Assembly (NCBI RefSeq): GCF_009184545.1
Contig: NZ_QJOW01000004.1
Location: forward strand, 1 to 64,000
Direction: 5' to 3'
Source: Halosegnis rubeus
Lineage (GTDB): Archaea > Halobacteriota > Halobacteria > Halobacteriales > Haloarculaceae
DNA length: 64,000 bases
Numbering within the stretch: the stretch's first letter is position 1; each line of letters starts with the position of its first letter. Positions 9,045 to 18,585 of the stretch are shown piece by piece. Both the position numbers and the translations under genes were made by a program. A model generated the notes under the pieces. It made no database searches and was not told where the DNA came from. It saw only the letters and a list, made by a program, of their open reading frames with translations.

Positions 9045-9146
9045 CCTCACGTCGACGGCGGCGAGTTCGCGGTCGAGATACGCCGCCGTGAGGTCGAGAA
9101 CTGCGGCGTCGTCATCGACGTGTAACACACCGATTCTGTCGGTCAC
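9018..9146 (-). pseudogene. Response regulator receiver-domain remnant (N-terminal 42 codons)
   Basis: On the minus strand a GTG at 9146 opens a frame reading RIGVLHVDDDAAVLDLTAAY, the first strand, acidic pocket (DDD) and first helix of a haloarchaeal receiver domain. After about 33 residues the similarity stops and the frame ends at TAG 9018, so no phosphoacceptor Asp (normally near residue 55) remains. It is a clear 3'-truncated relic. The break coincides with the end of the neighbouring hypothetical gene. Confidence 0.75.
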
Positions 9147-9249
9147 ACAAGAAGGACGGAACTGACAGATAAACCCGTGTCGCCTGTCTGTGCCAACGAC
9201 CGCGCCGGCGTGCAGACGCTTAAGTTCGCGAGGCACCCAGACGGCGCTA

Positions 9250-10521
9250 ATGGCGGGCGGAACGCTCCCGGTCCGTGACGGTCGCGAGCAGTCGCGCGAC
9301 CGGGTTGTCTGTCACGTCGACATGGACTGTTTTTACGCGGCGTGTGAACGGCTTCGCGAACCGGCACTCGCCGGTGAACCCCTCGTCGTCGGGATGGGGT
9401 ACGAGACCGGTGCGGATGTCGGGGCGGTCGCGACGGCCTCCTACGAGGCGCGGGCGTTCGGCGTCGAGAGCGCGATGCCGATCTCAGAGGCACTGGAGCG
9501 GTTGCCTCGCAAGCGAACCGCCGCCCGCGAGGACGACCTCGACGTGTCCGAAGCGGGCTTCTACCGCTCCGTCGACATGGCGTACTACGAATCCGTCAGC
9601 GAGGCCGTCGACGAGGTCGTAGAGCGCGCGGTCGCCGACGCCGACCCGGAAGGCGTCGTCCGGTCGGTCTCTATCGACGAGGCGTATCTCGACGTGTCGG
9701 CCGTCGGCTGGGAGCGCGCACGGGAGTTCGCCGCCGACCTCCGGGCAGACGTCGAAGCCGAGGTCGGCGTGACGGCCAGCGTCGGCGTCGCACCGAACAT
9801 GTCGGCCGCGAAGGTGGCTTCCGACGCCGACAAACCCGACGGACTAGTGGTCGTCCCGCCCGACGAGGTTCGGGCGTTTCTCGCCGACAGACCGGTTGGT
9901 GAGCTACACGGCGTCGGGCCGGTGACGGCCGACCGGCTCGCCGAGATGGGCATCGAGACGGCCGCCGACCTCGCGAGCGCCGACCCCGATGACCTCGAAT
10001 CGACGTTCGGCTCGCGGGGGCGACAGATACACCGCCACGCCCGCGGTATCGACCGCCGCGAGGTCGAACCCGTCGGGAAGCCCAAGTCCATCTCCTCGGA
10101 GAAGGCGCTGTCCGTCACGGACGACGGCACGACGAAACGTGAAGTCCTCAAGCGGCTGGCGGGTGAGGTGACGGAACGCGCCAGCGGGAAGGGGGCACTC
10201 TACAAGACCATCGGCGTGAAGGTGGTCCGCCCGCCCTTCGACGTGAACACCCGTGCGCGGTCGCTCTCCGGCCCTGTCGACGACCCCGGCCTCGTGGAAG
10301 AGATCGCCCTCGACCTGTTGGGTGAGTTCAGCGACGACCGGGTGCGGAAGCTCGGGGTGCGCGTCTCGAATCTGGACTTCGCCGAGACCGACCAAGCCTC
10401 CCTCGACAGTTGGGACTCGGGTAGCGGGCAGTCCGGCGAAACGGGGTCGAGTCGGGCCGGCCGGCGGACACGCGACCGTCGTGGACGCGGGCAAACTACG
10501 TTCGGCGACTTCGACGAGTGA
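9250..10521 (+). CDS. dinB: Y-family DNA polymerase IV (translesion polymerase)
   Basis: The 423-residue enzyme carries the Y-family motifs: VDMDCFYAACE near 22-32 (metal-binding Asp, steric-gate region), SYEARAFGV, and the catalytic SIDEAYLDVS near 141. A helix-hairpin-helix (LHGVGPVTADRLAEMGI) and the little-finger domain follow. The C-terminus RGQTTFGDFDE contains a QxxhxxF-type PIP box, which should tether it to PCNA. ATG 9250 is used because the frame upstream (from 9190) lacks family similarity. It performs lesion bypass during replication and fits the surrounding repair genes. Two halves of the linker are Gly/Ser/Arg-rich. Confidence 0.95.
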   Translation: MAGGTLPVRDGREQSRDRVVCHVDMDCFYAACERLREPALAGEPLVVGMGYETGADVGAVATASYEARAFGVESAMPISEALERLPRKRTAAREDDLDVSEAGFYRSVDMAYYESVSEAVDEVVERAVADADPEGVVRSVSIDEAYLDVSAVGWERAREFAADLRADVEAEVGVTASVGVAPNMSAAKVASDADKPDGLVVVPPDEVRAFLADRPVGELHGVGPVTADRLAEMGIETAADLASADPDDLESTFGSRGRQIHRHARGIDRREVEPVGKPKSISSEKALSVTDDGTTKREVLKRLAGEVTERASGKGALYKTIGVKVVRPPFDVNTRARSLSGPVDDPGLVEEIALDLLGEFSDDRVRKLGVRVSNLDFAETDQASLDSWDSGSGQSGETGSSRAGRRTRDRRGRGQTTFGDFDE

Positions 10522-10558
10522 CCGGTGGCACTTTGTGACTCGTGGCGCGATGCTGAGT

Positions 10559-10828
10559 ATGAACAAGCTCGCCTCAACCGGCGACGGCCGGTGGCAGTTG
10601 GCGCGCCACGCGCACATCGTCGTCTACGAGGCCGACGACGGCGGACAACTGCTCACCGTTTACGACTGCGGAGCGAGTCAGGCCCCGCCGCGTGCGAAGC
10701 TCGTCGGCCACCTCGCCGGCGTCGAGGCCGACCACGAGCGCACGCCACAGCCGACGGGTAGTATCGTCTCCTTGCGCGAGCCAGCCGAACTCCTCAGCGA
10801 GGAGGACGGCTACGTTGTTCGCGCCTGA
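10559..10828 (+). CDS. Conserved-looking small hypothetical protein
   Basis: Eighty-nine codons from ATG 10559 (another in-frame ATG at 10550). The product is soluble and acidic with a possible small beta-rich fold (HIVVYEADDGGQLLTVYDCG at about 18-37). It sits 37 bp after the polymerase gene and 52 bp before the HerA-like ATPase on the same strand. Codon use is typical of the genome. No family is recognised. Confidence 0.6.
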   Translation: MNKLASTGDGRWQLARHAHIVVYEADDGGQLLTVYDCGASQAPPRAKLVGHLAGVEADHERTPQPTGSIVSLREPAELLSEEDGYVVRA

Positions 10829-10880
10829 TATGCCGCGCGTCTGACGCGGCTTTATTCGAGTCGGAACGCACGTTCCGGTA

Positions 10881-12827
10881 ATGAGTACGGAGACCATCAC
10901 CGTCGGCGAGGTGAGCGCCGGCGACGCGGCGGGCCAGTCGGTCGAGCTGCCCATCGTCGATATCCTCACGGGCCGGGGGTTCATCACCGGCAAGTCCGGC
11001 TCCGGCAAGTCGAACTCCGCGTCCGTCATCGCGGAGAAGCTGCTCGACCGGGGCTACTCGCTGATGTGCGTCGACATCGACGGCGAGTACTACGGGCTGA
11101 AAGAGGAGTACGAGATTCTCCACGTCGGGGCCGACGACGAGTGTGACCTGCAGGTGTCGGTCGAACACGCCGAGAAGCTGGCCTCACTCGCGCTCGAACA
11201 GGGGGTTCCCATCATCCTCGACGTGTCCAGCTTCCTCGACGAGCGAGACGCCCGCGAACTGCTGAAAGAGGTCGCCAAACAGCTGTTCGCGAAGGAGAAA
11301 AAGCAGAAACAGCCGTTCTTGATGCTCATCGAGGAGATTCACGAGTACATCCCCGAGGGCGGCGGAATGGACGAGTGTGGCCGCATGCTCGTGAAGGTGG
11401 GAAAGCGCGGGCGGAAACACGGGCTCGGCGTGGTCGGCATCTCACAGCGACCCGCTGACGTGAAGAAGGACTTCATCACGCAGTGTGACTGGCTGCTCTG
11501 GCACCGGCTCACCTGGTCGAACGACACCAAGGTCGCAGGGAGAATTCTCGGGAGCGAGTACCGCGGGCACGTCGAGGAATTGGGCGACGGCGAGTGTTTC
11601 ATGATGAGCGACTTCGAGGAGTCGCTCCGGCAGGTCCAGATGGAGCGCAAACAGACGTTCGACGCCGGCGCGACGCCCGGACTTGACGACTTCGAGCGCC
11701 CGGAGCTCAAGTCCGTCTCCGACGACCTGATGGGCGAACTCGAGACCATCTCGGAGAACGAACAACAGCGCGAATCCCGGGTTCAGGAACTCGAGCTCGA
11801 ACTCAAGGACAAGAAGGAGCGCATCAAGCAACTGGAAGCGGAACTGGAGGAGGCGAAAGACCTCTCCGCGATGGCCGAACGGTTCTCGCGGGCGATGTTG
11901 GAACACGCCTCCGGGCGGGCGTTCCGGACCGACATCACCGGCCGGCAGTCGGAGTTGAACGAGCACGACGAATCCGGCGGCACGGTCGTCACGAGCGGCG
12001 ACGAGACGAGCCGGGGGCGCGAAGCCGAAGCCGGGAGTCGGGCCGCAAGCGACGGCTTCGACCACCTCTGGTCGACTGACTCCGGTGCGAGCCGGATGGC
12101 CGAGAAGGCCGGCCACTCGGAGCGGAATGCGACCGGGGACGAGGCGGATGTGGCGGACCCGCCCACCGGCGGGCCGACCGGCCCTGAGGAAACCGATACC
12201 GGTGGCGTCGCCGACCCCACGGACGGAGCGAGCGACGACGACGGTGACACGCCGGCTCCGGATGACATCGACGCGCCGGGTGACGTAGAGCCGTCCTTTG
12301 CCGGCGACACGGAGCGGTTGGTCGTCGCGGACCTCCGTGAGACGGTCGAGTCGCTTGACCCCATCGCGCGGGAGATGTTGGCCGTCTACCGGACGGAGCC
12401 GAAGCTGTCACCCCTCGACGCCCACGTCCGGGCCGGCGGCGACGGCGACCGCACGGCCGCGTACCGGCGCAACGGCGAACTGCGGGCGGGCGACCTCGTG
12501 GAACACGCCGGCCGCGGCGGCTACCGGTCGCGGCTGCGCGCCGAGATTCAGACGCGCCACGACGGTCGCCTCGGCGACGAGGCGCTCGAGACTGCCGTCT
12601 CGCGAGTGACTGAGCTGTTACCCGCGGTCGGGGACGGTTCGACGGAGCAGTCGGCAGACGGAACCGACAGAGAGTCACGCGAGCCAGCGGAGTCGGACAC
12701 AGAGCCGACAGCCACGGACGCCGAGATCATCACGGAGTCGCCGCTCGCGAACGCGGCGAAACCAGAGGTCGACGTAGCGGACGAGGAATCGGAGCCCCAC
12801 GAACGGACCCAGACGGAGATTCTATAA
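10881..12827 (+). CDS. HerA/DUF87-type ATPase with coiled coil and C-terminal domain
   Basis: The 648-residue protein has Walker [11 protein letters not shown] near residue 38, a Walker B-like [10 protein letters not shown] near 150 and an arginine-rich [17 protein letters not shown] segment, as in HerA/FtsK-like DNA pumps. Residues about 290-350 form a Glu/Lys-rich coiled coil. A low-complexity acidic linker (about 370-490) leads to a globular, possibly winged-helix, C-terminal domain (about 495-600). HerA normally pairs with the NurA nuclease in end resection; no NurA is nearby. Many haloarchaea have several DUF87 paralogues, so the exact role is uncertain. Its stop overlaps the convergent tpiA stop. 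Confidence 0.85.
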   Translation: MSTETITVGEVSAGDAAGQSVELPIVDILTGRGFITGKSGSGKSNSASVIAEKLLDRGYSLMCVDIDGEYYGLKEEYEILHVGADDECDLQVSVEHAEKLASLALEQGVPIILDVSSFLDERDARELLKEVAKQLFAKEKKQKQPFLMLIEEIHEYIPEGGGMDECGRMLVKVGKRGRKHGLGVVGISQRPADVKKDFITQCDWLLWHRLTWSNDTKVAGRILGSEYRGHVEELGDGECFMMSDFEESLRQVQMERKQTFDAGATPGLDDFERPELKSVSDDLMGELETISENEQQRESRVQELELELKDKKERIKQLEAELEEAKDLSAMAERFSRAMLEHASGRAFRTDITGRQSELNEHDESGGTVVTSGDETSRGREAEAGSRAASDGFDHLWSTDSGASRMAEKAGHSERNATGDEADVADPPTGGPTGPEETDTGGVADPTDGASDDDGDTPAPDDIDAPGDVEPSFAGDTERLVVADLRETVESLDPIAREMLAVYRTEPKLSPLDAHVRAGGDGDRTAAYRRNGELRAGDLVEHAGRGGYRSRLRAEIQTRHDGRLGDEALETAVSRVTELLPAVGDGSTEQSADGTDRESREPAESDTEPTATDAEIITESPLANAAKPEVDVADEESEPHERTQTEIL

Positions 12828-13463
12828 CCCGGCGACGAGCTTTTCGAGGGCGGCCCGGGGGTCGTCTGCCTTGGCGACCCCGGATGCGAGTAACACACCC
12901 CGAGCGCCGAGGCTGCGGGCGGCGAGTACGTCGTCTCCCGTCGAGATGCCGGCTCCACAGAACACGTTGACCGACGGGTCCACGTCGCCGGCGGCGGCGA
13001 CCGCACCCTCGACGATTTCGGGGTCGGCCGAGGCGACCGAGACGCCGGTGCCGATGAGCTCCGGCGGCTCGACGGCGACGGCATCCGGGCCGAGGGCGGT
13101 GACGGCGGCGATCTGTTCGGGGTTGTTCGCACAGACGACAGTTTCGAGGCCGGCGTTGTGGGCGGTCTCGACGCTCGCGTCGATGTCAGCGAGTCGGAGT
13201 CGGCGCTCGGAGTGGTTCAGCAGGGTGCCGTCGGCGTACTGTGCGACGGCGTCGGCGAGCGTCGACCCGGTGTGGCTCCCGTGACCGTTCGGAGAGACGT
13301 GTTGCGCGAACGTCTCGACGCCGGTCTCGGCGACGGCGGCGAGGTCGACGGCCTGCGGTGCGACGGCGATGCGAGCGTCGGTGTCTGTGGCCACGTCGGC
13401 GGCGGCCTCCGCGATGGCGACGGAGTCACAGTCGTACGCCTTCAGATTGACGAGAATGAACAT
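12822..13463 (-). CDS. tpiA: Triosephosphate isomerase
   Basis: The 213-residue protein matches the short archaeal triosephosphate isomerases. The substrate Lys lies in LVNLKAYD (residue 8), the catalytic His in LLNHSERR (near 82) and the catalytic Glu in [11 protein letters not shown] (near 130). The phosphate-binding loops CGAGIS and VLLASG close the barrel. It interconverts glyceraldehyde 3-phosphate and dihydroxyacetone phosphate. It converges on the HerA-like gene with a 6-bp overlap of stop codons. Confidence 0.97.
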   Translation of the reverse strand: MFILVNLKAYDCDSVAIAEAAADVATDTDARIAVAPQAVDLAAVAETGVETFAQHVSPNGHGSHTGSTLADAVAQYADGTLLNHSERRLRLADIDASVETAHNAGLETVVCANNPEQIAAVTALGPDAVAVEPPELIGTGVSVASADPEIVEGAVAAAGDVDPSVNVFCGAGISTGDDVLAARSLGARGVLLASGVAKADDPRAALEKLVAGL

Positions 13464-13508
13464 ACTCCCAGAGCGAGGGGCCGCCGCAAATAGTTGTTCG
13501 TTCGCGGC

Positions 13509-14231
13509 TCAGACGCGCTCGCCGTCGGCAGGAATGGTGACGTTCTCGACACCCTCGGCGTCGAGATGCTCGCGCAGCTCCACACGCGTACAGAGGCAGT
13601 GGTTGATAGCCTCCATGTGGACGGCGACGACCTCGCCGTCGGTGACCTCGGCGACGGCGGCGACACCTTCACGCGACATCGTAATCGGGTTGCCCTCGAC
13701 GAACTGCGCTTCACCGGTGTTGACCACGACGGTGTCCGGGTCGTGTTGGGTGATTACGTCGCCGACGGGACCGTACCAGACGGTGTCACCGGCGACGTAG
13801 GTGGTCTCCGTGCCGTCGAACAGGAAGCCGGTGACGGGCCCCATCTGTTCTGCGAGGTCGCCCGTCCCGTGGCGGGCTGGCGTGGCGGCGATAGTAATGT
13901 CATCGAACTCGACGAGTCCCGAGACCGGGCGTACGTCGTCGAAGCTCGCTTCGAGGTCGCCGCTGTCCTCGGGCTGGCAGAACACCGGGACGCCGTCGAT
14001 GCGGTCGCGGGCCGTGTCGTCGACGTGGTCCTCGTGGAGGTGGGTGACGACGACGGCGTCGACGCCGTCGAGGTCGACCGACGGGAGGGGAGCAGTCGGG
14101 TTCCGGTCGTCGGTCGATGTATTCTGAATCGGCGGGCGCGCGGCTTCGGGGTCGAGCATCGGGTCGACCAGAAAGCGCGTTCCGTCGATGTCGAGTTCGA
14201 GCGTGGCGTGGCGGACGAGTCTAAGCTCCAT
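13509..14231 (-). CDS. Metallo-beta-lactamase fold hydrolase
   Basis: The 240-residue protein has the zinc signature THLHEDHVD near residue 63, a distal GDTVWYGP Asp and a C-terminal VHMEAINH His, in the layout of UlaG-like MBL proteins rather than glyoxalases. Its substrate is not evident. It starts at ATG 14231, sharing one base with the MBF1 stop codon, so the two are translationally coupled. No signal peptide is present. Confidence 0.85.
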   Translation of the reverse strand: MELRLVRHATLELDIDGTRFLVDPMLDPEAARPPIQNTSTDDRNPTAPLPSVDLDGVDAVVVTHLHEDHVDDTARDRIDGVPVFCQPEDSGDLEASFDDVRPVSGLVEFDDITIAATPARHGTGDLAEQMGPVTGFLFDGTETTYVAGDTVWYGPVGDVITQHDPDTVVVNTGEAQFVEGNPITMSREGVAAVAEVTDGEVVAVHMEAINHCLCTRVELREHLDAEGVENVTIPADGERV

Positions 14232-14761
14232 CAGTCCTTCCGCTTGACAACGTCACCGAGCGTGTACGACCCGGAGGAGGAGCCGCCTTCGAACTCGTAG
14301 TCGTCGTCGCCGCCGTCACCCTCCGTGAGCGAGATACCGAGTTCGGGCTCCAACTTCTCTCGTATCTCGTCGGTCGGCATGATATCGGCTCGTTCGAGCT
14401 TCCGGATGACGCTCGCCTTCTCGTTGAGCTTGTTCGCGAGGTCCTCCTGTGAGAGATTGAGGGACTCCCGGGCGTTCCGGATGCGGTCGTCGTAGTCCGT
14501 CGCGATCTGGTCCATCGTGTCGAACATGTCGCGGCGACGGCTCTGGCTGCTGGAGCCGCCCGACCCCGTCGAACTCGACGACGAAGACGAGGAGGACGAC
14601 GAAGACGAGGTGGAGTACTTGCTCGACGCCGACGAGGAGGTCTGCTGGCGCACCTCCGTGCCGAACTCGGTGCAGTCGCTGCACACGTCGAGTTCGGCGC
14701 CTTCTACCTTCACCGTCGTCGGATTTGCGACCTCACTGCCGCACATCTCACACTGTACCAT
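14231..14761 (-). CDS. mbf1: Archaeal multiprotein bridging factor 1 (aMBF1)
   Basis: The 176-residue protein has an N-terminal zinc ribbon (CEMCGSE and CSDC, residues about 4-33), a serine-rich linker and a Cro/C1-type helix-turn-helix (ARESLNLSQEDLANKLN, then VIRKLERADIMPT) near 95-130. ATG 14761 places the zinc ribbon at the N-terminus as in the family; the upstream in-frame extension has no similarity. aMBF1 associates with transcription and, in other archaea, with ribosomes. The linker has an almost uninterrupted run of serines, unusually long. Confidence 0.93.
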   Translation of the reverse strand: MVQCEMCGSEVANPTTVKVEGAELDVCSDCTEFGTEVRQQTSSSASSKYSTSSSSSSSSSSSSSTGSGGSSSQSRRRDMFDTMDQIATDYDDRIRNARESLNLSQEDLANKLNEKASVIRKLERADIMPTDEIREKLEPELGISLTEGDGGDDDYEFEGGSSSGSYTLGDVVKRKD

Positions 14762-14816
14762 ACTGTCGGATTCGACAGCGGCGTCAATAAAGCACACGCC
14801 GTCGGCTTCCGGTCGG

Positions 14817-16940
14817 CTACTCGTCGGTCTCCACGCGGGTCAGCGCGTGCTCGAAGCCGTCGTCGGTCAACACCACCTCGTCGGTGTGTTCGTTCGCCTC
14901 CTCTGGGGTGCGGCCGTCGGCGACTGCCCGGATTGCGTACATCGACGCCTCGCGCACGAGCGAGGCGAGTTCTGCGCCCGAAAAGCCCTCCGTGCTCGTC
15001 GCCAGCGCCGCCAGGTCCACGTCGTCGGCCAGCGGCTTGTCGTCGGTGTGAACACCCAGGATTGCGCGCCGTGATTCCTCGTCGGGATTGGGGACCTCGA
15101 TGTGCGTCTCCAGTCGGCCGGGCCGGAGGAGTGCCTCGTCCAGCGCGCCCTGTCGGTTCGTCGCCGCGAGTACTGCGAGCCGCGGGTTCGAGGCGGCGTT
15201 GTCCATCTCCGTGAGCAGTTGGGAGACGACGCGCTCTGTCACCTCCGAGTCGCCGCCCCCGCGCATCCCGGCGAGCGCGTCGATCTCATCGAGGAACACG
15301 ATGGAGGGGGCAGCCTGTCGCGCCCGGTCGAACACCTCGCGGACGGCTTTCTCCGACTCGCCGACGTAGCGGTCGAGCAGCTCCGGGCCGGCCACCCGGA
15401 GGAAGTTGACGCCCGTCTCGCCGGCGAGTGCACGGGCGAGGAGCGTCTTGCCCGTGCCCGGTGGGCCGTACAACAGGACGCCGGATGCCGGCTCGGTGTC
15501 CGCCGCCTCGAACAGCGGAGCGTACTGGACGGGCCACTCGACGGCCTCCCGAAGTGTGGTCTTTGTCTCTTCGAGCCCGCCCACGTCGGCGAAGTCAACG
15601 GTCGGCGTCTCGGCGACGTATTCGCGCATCGCCGAGGGGTCGACGGACGCCATCGCGTCGTCGAAGTCGCCGCGCGTCACCCGCAGTTCGTCGCGGTTCT
15701 CGCGGTCGCGGAGGGCAGCCATCGCCGCCTCCTGCGTGAGCGTCTTCACGTCCGCGCCGACGAAGCCGTGGGTCCGGGCCGCGAGTCGGTCGAGGTTCAC
15801 GTCGTCGGCGAGCGCCATGGCCCGCGTGTGCACGTCGAGAATCTCGCGGCGACCGGTCTCGTCGGGAGCGCCGATCTCGATCTCACGGTCGAATCGGCCG
15901 CCGCGTCTGAGCGCGGGGTCGATGGCGTCGACGCGGTTCGTCGCGCCGATGACGATGACCTGCCCGCGGGATTCGAGCCCGTCGAGGAGGGTGAGCAGTT
16001 GCGCGACCAGCCGATTCTCCATGTCGCTTTCCTCGTCTCGCTCCCCGCCGATGGCGTCGAGTTCGTCGATGAAGATGATGGCGGGCTGATTGTCGGCGGC
16101 CTCCTCGAACATCGTCCGGAGTCGTTCTTCGCTGTCGCCCTTGTACTTCGAGACAATCTCCGGGCCGTTGATGACGCGGAAGCTGGCGTTCACCTCATTG
16201 GCGACGGCGCGGGCGATGAGGGTCTTTCCCGTGCCCGGCGGGCCGTGCAGGAGCACGCCCCTCGGCGGGTCGACGCCGATCTCGCGGAACAGTTCCGGCT
16301 CCGAAAGCGGGAGTTCGACCATCTCCCGGACCAAATCGAGTTCCTCGTCTAGCCCGCCGATGTCCTCGTAGGCGACGCCGGAGGCGGTCGTCGTCGAGGC
16401 GTCCGTCGGCTCCTCGGTGACGGGGATGTCGGTATCGGTCGAGCCGGTCGGCGTCTCCGACTCCGACTCGTCGCCCTGTACCGACAGTGTCGTCGTCTCG
16501 GTCACCATCACGACGCCGTCGGGGTCGGTTGCGGTGACGCGCGCCTCGATGTCGGCGGCGTTGAGGTGAACCGTATCCCCCGCACGCAGCGGCCGGTCCA
16601 ACAGCGACCGCTTCAGTAGCGATTCAGCGTTGCCCGGAACCGAACCGCGCACGTCGAGGGTGACACGGGTCGCGTCGCTGACAGTGACGCGGCGAACGGT
16701 CACTTCGTCGCCGACGGTGACCCCGGCGTTGGCGCGGGTGTCGGCGTCGATTCGCACTACGTCGTTTTCCGTGCCTGGCCACACCTTCGCGACGGCCTGT
16801 CGGTCACCCTCGATGACGACCGTATCCCCCGAGAGCACGCCGAGTCGCGACCGCGCTGGTTCGGGGAGTCGGGCGACGCCGCGGCCGGCTTCGCGCTTCT
16901 TGGCGGCGGCCACCGGGAGCCGTACCGTCTCGTCAGTCAT
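14817..16940 (-). CDS. cdc48: CDC48/VAT-family AAA+ ATPase
   Basis: The 707-residue protein has an N-terminal double-psi barrel domain (VRLPVAAAKKREAGRGVARL), then two AAA modules. D1 has Walker A GPPGTGKTLIAR near 233 and Walker B IIFIDELDAIGG; D2 has Walker A GPPGTGKTLLAR near 490 and IVFLDEIDALAG. An acidic linker joins N and D1. ATG 16940 starts the conserved N domain. Such unfoldases extract and remodel proteins, feeding the proteasome. Haloarchaea carry several paralogues, so this need not be the only CDC48. Confidence 0.93.
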   Translation of the reverse strand: MTDETVRLPVAAAKKREAGRGVARLPEPARSRLGVLSGDTVVIEGDRQAVAKVWPGTENDVVRIDADTRANAGVTVGDEVTVRRVTVSDATRVTLDVRGSVPGNAESLLKRSLLDRPLRAGDTVHLNAADIEARVTATDPDGVVMVTETTTLSVQGDESESETPTGSTDTDIPVTEEPTDASTTTASGVAYEDIGGLDEELDLVREMVELPLSEPELFREIGVDPPRGVLLHGPPGTGKTLIARAVANEVNASFRVINGPEIVSKYKGDSEERLRTMFEEAADNQPAIIFIDELDAIGGERDEESDMENRLVAQLLTLLDGLESRGQVIVIGATNRVDAIDPALRRGGRFDREIEIGAPDETGRREILDVHTRAMALADDVNLDRLAARTHGFVGADVKTLTQEAAMAALRDRENRDELRVTRGDFDDAMASVDPSAMREYVAETPTVDFADVGGLEETKTTLREAVEWPVQYAPLFEAADTEPASGVLLYGPPGTGKTLLARALAGETGVNFLRVAGPELLDRYVGESEKAVREVFDRARQAAPSIVFLDEIDALAGMRGGGDSEVTERVVSQLLTEMDNAASNPRLAVLAATNRQGALDEALLRPGRLETHIEVPNPDEESRRAILGVHTDDKPLADDVDLAALATSTEGFSGAELASLVREASMYAIRAVADGRTPEEANEHTDEVVLTDDGFEHALTRVETDE

Positions 16941-16977
16941 ACGTGTGAGAGGTCTGGCGCGAGTTTCAATCCCCCGG

Positions 16978-17223
16978 TCACGACGACAGGCGGTCGCGGT
17001 GTTCGCGGGCGAGTCGCTCGGCGTGGTCGCGGTGTTGTGCCGTCTCCCAGCGGACCTGCTCGTGGTCACCGTAGGTGAGTGTCTCTTTCAGCACGTCGCG
17101 AATCATCCCCGCCTCGACGGTCTCGATTTCGCCCCCGGTGCCGAACTCGATGACGCCGTAGCGGTCGGGTGCACTCGCGACAGTCGCGCGCGTCAGGTCC
17201 GACCACGCCTTGCGCAGGGGCAT
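16978..17223 (-). CDS. Small conserved-type haloarchaeal protein
   Basis: About 81 codons from ATG 17223, which overlaps the TGA of the upstream gene in an ATGA arrangement. It reads KAWSDLTRATVASAPDRYGV followed by EFGTGGEIETVEAGMI and an Arg/His-rich helical tail. Tight coupling to the neighbouring gene and normal codon use support expression. It resembles small haloarchaeal proteins of unknown function; no catalytic motif is seen. Confidence 0.65.
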   Translation of the reverse strand: MPLRKAWSDLTRATVASAPDRYGVIEFGTGGEIETVEAGMIRDVLKETLTYGDHEQVRWETAQHRDHAERLAREHRDRLSS

Positions 17224-17651
17224 CACTCTGCACCGACGATTTCGTAGCTCTCCTCGCCGAGTTCGTCCTCGGCGAAGACGAAGACGCGCCCCCGTGCTGT
17301 CTCTGGGTCGGCGGTGATCTCGGTGCGGTAGCCGGCGTTCGTCGCCTCCACGCCGGGGAAGATGGATTCGGTCTCGTCGCGGTCGATGATGACCCGACCC
17401 ACGCCCGTCGAGCGCAGGATGTCGTCGTCGGTGGCGCGGTCGTTCACGTACAGCATGACGCCCTCCTCCTCGGAGGGGTCGGTGACGAGGACGTGCACGT
17501 CTTTGCCCGGTGCGGTCGTGACGGTCTCTTCTGCCTTCGTCGGGACGCCGTGGTAGAAGACGCTCCGGCCGTCGGCGTACGTCACCTCGACGCCCTCCGG
17601 CTCCAGCGAGATGTCGATGAGTTCGGGGGCGATGTCGCTGCGGAAGCTCAT
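17223..17651 (-). CDS. Haloarchaeal DUF5796-like protein
   Basis: A 142-residue acidic protein from ATG 17651. It appears beta-rich (IDISLEPEGVEVTYADGRSV, then VHVLVTDPSEEEGVMLYV), without signal or membrane segments. The likely family is a haloarchaea-only domain of unknown function. It is coupled to the small gene below it and divergent from the shikimate kinase gene, with about 88 bp between them for two promoters. Confidence 0.65.
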   Translation of the reverse strand: MSFRSDIAPELIDISLEPEGVEVTYADGRSVFYHGVPTKAEETVTTAPGKDVHVLVTDPSEEEGVMLYVNDRATDDDILRSTGVGRVIIDRDETESIFPGVEATNAGYRTEITADPETARGRVFVFAEDELGEESYEIVGAE

Positions 17652-17739
17652 ACCCGACGTTCGGCAGGCCGGCGGAAAAACCGTCGTGTTCGTTGTTCCG
17701 ACCGTCACGGCTTTACTCGTGCCCGGACTCTCAGGGACA

Positions 17740-18585
17740 ATGCGAGCCACCGCACGGGCACCCGCAGCGGGGACGGTCCTCAACGCGCTCGCCACCGGGC
17801 ACGGCAGCGCGTTCGCCATCGACGAGTACGTCCACGCGACGGTCGACCTCGACGACGCGGGCGAGGTAACCGGCGAGGTGGCCGATTTTCCCGACGCCGA
17901 CACGACGCTCATCGAGGCGTGCGTCGAGATGGTCGCGCGCGAGCACGACCGCGACGTGGGCGGAACGGTCCGCACGCAGACGGCGATTCCGATGGCCGGC
18001 GGGCTGAAGTCCTCCTCGGCGGCGGCGAACGCGACGGTTCTTGCGACGCTCGACGCGCTCGGCGTGGAGATGAACAGAGAAGACGCCTGTCGACTGGGCG
18101 TGCAGGCGGCCCGGGAGGCCGGTGTCACCATCACGGGCGCGTTCGACGACGCCAGCGCGTCGATGCTCGGGGGCGTCACCGTGACGGACAACACGAGCGA
18201 CGAACTGTTGGCACGCGAGGAGCCGGAGTGGCACGTCGTTGTGTTCACCCCCGATGAGCGGGCCTACTCCGCTGACGCCGACGTGGCGCGGTGTGAGCGC
18301 ATCGCCGGCACCGCGCAGGTAGTCGAGGAGCTGGCGCTCGATTCTCGCTACGGCGAGGCGATGACGGTCAACGGCTTCGCCTACTGTGGCGCGCTGAACT
18401 TCGACACCGAGCCGATGCTCGATGCGCTGCCGGACGTGCGGGGCGTCTCGCTGTCGGGGACTGGACCGAGCTACGTCGCGGTCGGGACGCGCGAACAGAT
18501 GGAGCAGACCCAGACGGCTTGGGCGGAATACGAGGGAACAACATGGCTGACGACAACACAACGGGCGGGAGCACAGCTGACATGA
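17740..18585 (+). CDS. aroK: Archaeal shikimate kinase (GHMP type)
   Basis: The 281-residue enzyme belongs to the GHMP kinases: N-terminal APAAGTVLNALATGHGSAFA, the ATP loop GGLKSSSAAANATV near 87-100 and C-terminal SLSGTGPSYVAVG near 240. This is the archaeal, non-orthologous shikimate kinase of aromatic amino acid synthesis. ATG 17740 was chosen; the frame upstream is unrelated. Its 3' end overlaps the chorismate mutase gene by 43 bp, an operon of two steps of the same pathway. Confidence 0.93.
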   Translation: MRATARAPAAGTVLNALATGHGSAFAIDEYVHATVDLDDAGEVTGEVADFPDADTTLIEACVEMVAREHDRDVGGTVRTQTAIPMAGGLKSSSAAANATVLATLDALGVEMNREDACRLGVQAAREAGVTITGAFDDASASMLGGVTVTDNTSDELLAREEPEWHVVVFTPDERAYSADADVARCERIAGTAQVVEELALDSRYGEAMTVNGFAYCGALNFDTEPMLDALPDVRGVSLSGTGPSYVAVGTREQMEQTQTAWAEYEGTTWLTTTQRAGAQLT

